A stretch of 64,000 bases of DNA, from NCBI GenBank assembly GCA_949288455.1, contig CASEKF010000019.1, positions 13,036 to 77,035 on the forward strand, written 5' to 3'. This document shows, one piece after another, positions 62,108 through 64,000 of this stretch (the first letter of the stretch is position 1; every line of letters starts with the position of its first letter). Made by a program: the position numbers and the translations under genes. The notes beneath the pieces were generated by a model, which saw nothing but the letters and a program-made list of their open reading frames with translations, was not told the origin of the DNA and did no database searches. The stretch comes from an uncultured bacterium. GTDB taxonomy: Bacteria > Vulcanimicrobiota > CADAWZ01.

Positions 62108-64000
62108 TTAAGCATACTTCCCAAGGCGACGCCGGCAATATAAATCATAATAGCGCATGAAACGAAAGAAAAAAAAGCGTTTACGTAACGATAAGAACAA
62201 ACCACGGCGTATTTTCCGCTAAAAAAACGTTTCAATAAGCAGTTGATAAGACCTAAATCGATAGATATAAAACAAGAAAGCGGCTTCTCTTTTTTTTCAA
62301 TGAAATAAAATACGAAAAATAACGCCAAAGCTGACGCAAATACGGCAAACGCCGAAAATAGAGGATAAACTCCGAATAAGAAAGTTTCTGAAGCCGAGGA
62401 AACCGGCTTAACCGAAGCTAATTCAAAAAATGAAAATATAAGGTTCGGTTCAAAAGAACAGGACGGCAACATATTCAAAACCGCAGATTTAACGTGTATA
62501 TACAAAATAGGAATATTTAAATTCAAAAATATCGCAAATGCGGCGACAAAAGAAAGAGCGATAGATAATCCGGAAATACGAAAAATTTTAAAAAAGGAAA
62601 ATCTTGAACAAAGCGCGACTAATCTTTTAACTCCATTAGAAAACGATACGCATACGCCTATTGACGAAAGCATAATAGAAACGAACAGAAAGGCGTTAAA
62701 CAGCAAAAAAGAAAAATTTGAACTGTCAAAAGGCAAAAAAGAATTAGATACAGATATAAGAAGAATCCAGTAAGATATAAAAACTCCAAAGGGAGGAGCG
62801 AATAATGCGTAAACGCCTAACCTTAACGTCCAAAAAGCGACGACGTCGGAGCTTCTCATTAAAGAGCAAATAATAAGAAAAGTAAAAAGAGAATGAAATA
62901 ACCATAGAAAGATCGCGCCGACCAACGCCGCGGAGGCTCCCAAACCAACGCACAATACGGCTAAAGAGGCCGTTCCGGCAGACGATAAAGAACAGCTGAA
63001 GGTCAAGTCGTTCGATATTAAAGATAAATAAGAACAGGCAAAATACGAAAAGGCCCCAAAAACGACGATCGACGATCCAATAGTCAAACCTGAAGAAGAA
63101 CCGTAAAAAAACATTGGAGAAAACGAAGGCGCAAAGCGAAAAATTAAATAAACGCCCATATTTACGGCAAAGATATTAAACGCGGCAAAACTTAAATAAT
63201 TGTTTTTGGAAAACTCGCGCATCCAAAAAGCGAACGGAGGCATAGCGCACAAAACGAAAGCGGACACATATGATAAAGCTATGGCTAAAACGAATCTTTT
63301 CGAACTTTTCAAAACGCTTCTTTTAAGAAGTTCAGTCATTACAACTCCGTCTTCTCCATAACACAATATGATAATAAAAGAGGCTAACGCGAAAAATAAA
63401 GCGGCAGACGTAAAACAGCTCAGCCATTCAGAGGCAGATTTATAGGCGTCTCTCTCGCCGGAAGCGTCAATAACGAGATAACCTGCCAAACCTGCGGCGC
63501 TTATCGCCGACGGAAGAAAAAGAATATTGTTTAACATAACAAAAACGTTAAATATAGAAATCAAAATCAATATTAACGAGCCGGAAGATTCATTCTTATT
63601 CTTTTTTTTGACGGGAGAATAACGTATCCATAAAAGAGCGAAAACTCCGCCTAAACAAGAGCCGACGCAAAGAATGAGTTTCGATATCGCATCGGCGTAG
63701 AAAAGAGGAGTATGGCCAATATCATATCTTTTGATTAAAACCAGCCAAATTAATAAGGCAATTTGAACTACGGCGGATATTATAACGGAATTTTTTTTTG
63801 ATTTTACGCCTAAAAATAGAACAAAAATACAAAGCAAAAACGCAGCGGAATAAATATAAGCGGAAAGACCGCATGCAGACAGGTAGATATTGCCGGCGAA
63901 AAACAAAAGGCAAGAATTCAAAATTATTAACCCGCAAAAAACGGCTACGGAAAACGCTTGAAGAAAAGTCTGTCTAAAAAGCAGAGAAAAACAGCAAGCC
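62104..64000 (-). CDS. NuoL/HyfB-like membrane protein, 5'-truncated by the window
   Basis: At least 631 residues in about 14-16 membrane helices. Segment order fits the proton-pumping subunit family (NuoL/M/N, HyfB, MrpA/D): F-Y-A-D-A-I-S-K-L-I-L, then an R-Y-S stretch, Y-L-V, P-P-F-A-F-W-M, G-V-Y-L-I-F-R-F and I-S-N-D-L-T. Yet the charged residues that carry protons appear absent (see findings). The TTG at 63921 is not a convincing start: the frame is open to the window edge (26 further codons without a stop), so the true start lies beyond. Confidence 0.65.
   Translation of the reverse strand, partial: ACCFSLLFRQTFLQAFSVAVFCGLIILNSCLLFFAGNIYLSACGLSAYIYSAAFLLCIFVLFLGVKSKKNSVIISAVVQIALLIWLVLIKRYDIGHTPLFYADAISKLILCVGSCLGGVFALLWIRYSPVKKKNKNESSGSLILILISIFNVFVMLNNILFLPSAISAAGLAGYLVIDASGERDAYKSASEWLSCFTSAALFFALASFIIILCYGEDGVVMTELLKRSVLKSSKRFVLAIALSYVSAFVLCAMPPFAFWMREFSKNNYLSFAAFNIFAVNMGVYLIFRFAPSFSPMFFYGSSSGLTIGSSIVVFGAFSYFACSYLSLISNDLTFSCSLSSAGTASLAVLCVGLGASAALVGAIFLWLFHSLFTFLIICSLMRSSDVVAFWTLRLGVYALFAPPFGVFISYWILLISVSNSFLPFDSSNFSFLLFNAFLFVSIMLSSIGVCVSFSNGVKRLVALCSRFSFFKIFRISGLSIALSFVAAFAIFLNLNIPILYIHVKSAVLNMLPSCSFEPNLIFSFFELASVKPVSSASETFLFGVYPLFSAFAVFASALALFFVFYFIEKKEKPLSCFISIDLGLINCLLKRFFSGKYAVVCSYRYVNAFFSFVSCAIMIYIAGVALGSMLK

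Overview
The window is A+T-rich bacterial DNA, roughly 60% A+T by eye, densely packed with about 53 genes, most on the minus strand. No rRNA, tRNA, CRISPR array or prophage was seen. It carries housekeeping genes (leuS, thrS, prfA, prmC, nusB, holA, rpmE, thyX, tdk, sbcCD) plus genes typical of an anaerobe: formate-tetrahydrofolate ligase, YgeW/YgeY-type purine-linked enzymes, a ferredoxin-domain protein and an energy-converting membrane complex. The small families DUF4321, DUF5693 and YHS/TRASH, and several low-complexity proteins I cannot place, suggest an uncultivated, deeply branching anaerobe, perhaps gut- or sediment-associated. The phylum cannot be fixed from the sequence alone.

Layout. 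Positions 1-9500 are minus-strand: a DUF4321 membrane protein, an orphan zinc-ribbon protein, a disordered protein with an Ile-Gln-Ile-Pro motif, a STAS/PC4-like pair, a secreted DUF4352-like protein, leuS, a YHS-like anchored protein and comEA. Positions 9780-28260 hold a purine-type permease, an IS200/IS605 element (damaged tnpA, intact tnpB, GC-rich), an ATP-grasp ligase, rocD, sbcDC, hemW, a DUF362/ferredoxin protein, fhs, ygeW, ygeY and xdhC. Positions 28400-37840 hold a Met-rich CHAP-type protein, a flavin reductase, dacB, a DUF5693 protein, a DUF697-like protein and thrS. Positions 38000-48330 are mixed-strand: an esterase, an FAD oxidoreductase, a zinc-ribbon/Tim44-like pair, comEC, tcdA, a HAD phosphatase, a cyclase-family hydrolase and a small Cys-rich secreted protein with a near-consensus promoter. 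Positions 48450-64000 hold a PBP1A-nusB-prmC-prfA block, tdk-thyX-rpmE, a split chromate transporter, a CBS/CorC protein, holA, mtnA, corA and two subunits of a complex-I-like membrane arm that runs off the right edge.

How the genes fit together. The permease, xdhC, ygeY, ygeW, fhs and rocD together look like anaerobic use of purines or ureido compounds, with energy recovered through formyl-THF. comEA and comEC give a DNA-uptake core. PBP1A and DacB build and trim a periplasmic-type wall. Many transcription units end in strong hairpins, and two of these are perfect inverted repeats of 27 and 29 bp without a T tract. The most unusual items are a NuoL-like subunit that seems to lack the conserved proton-path charges, the Cys-rich tandem-repeat secreted protein, the Met-rich CHAP protein, the IQIP motif shared by unrelated proteins, and a TnpB left intact beside a broken TnpA.
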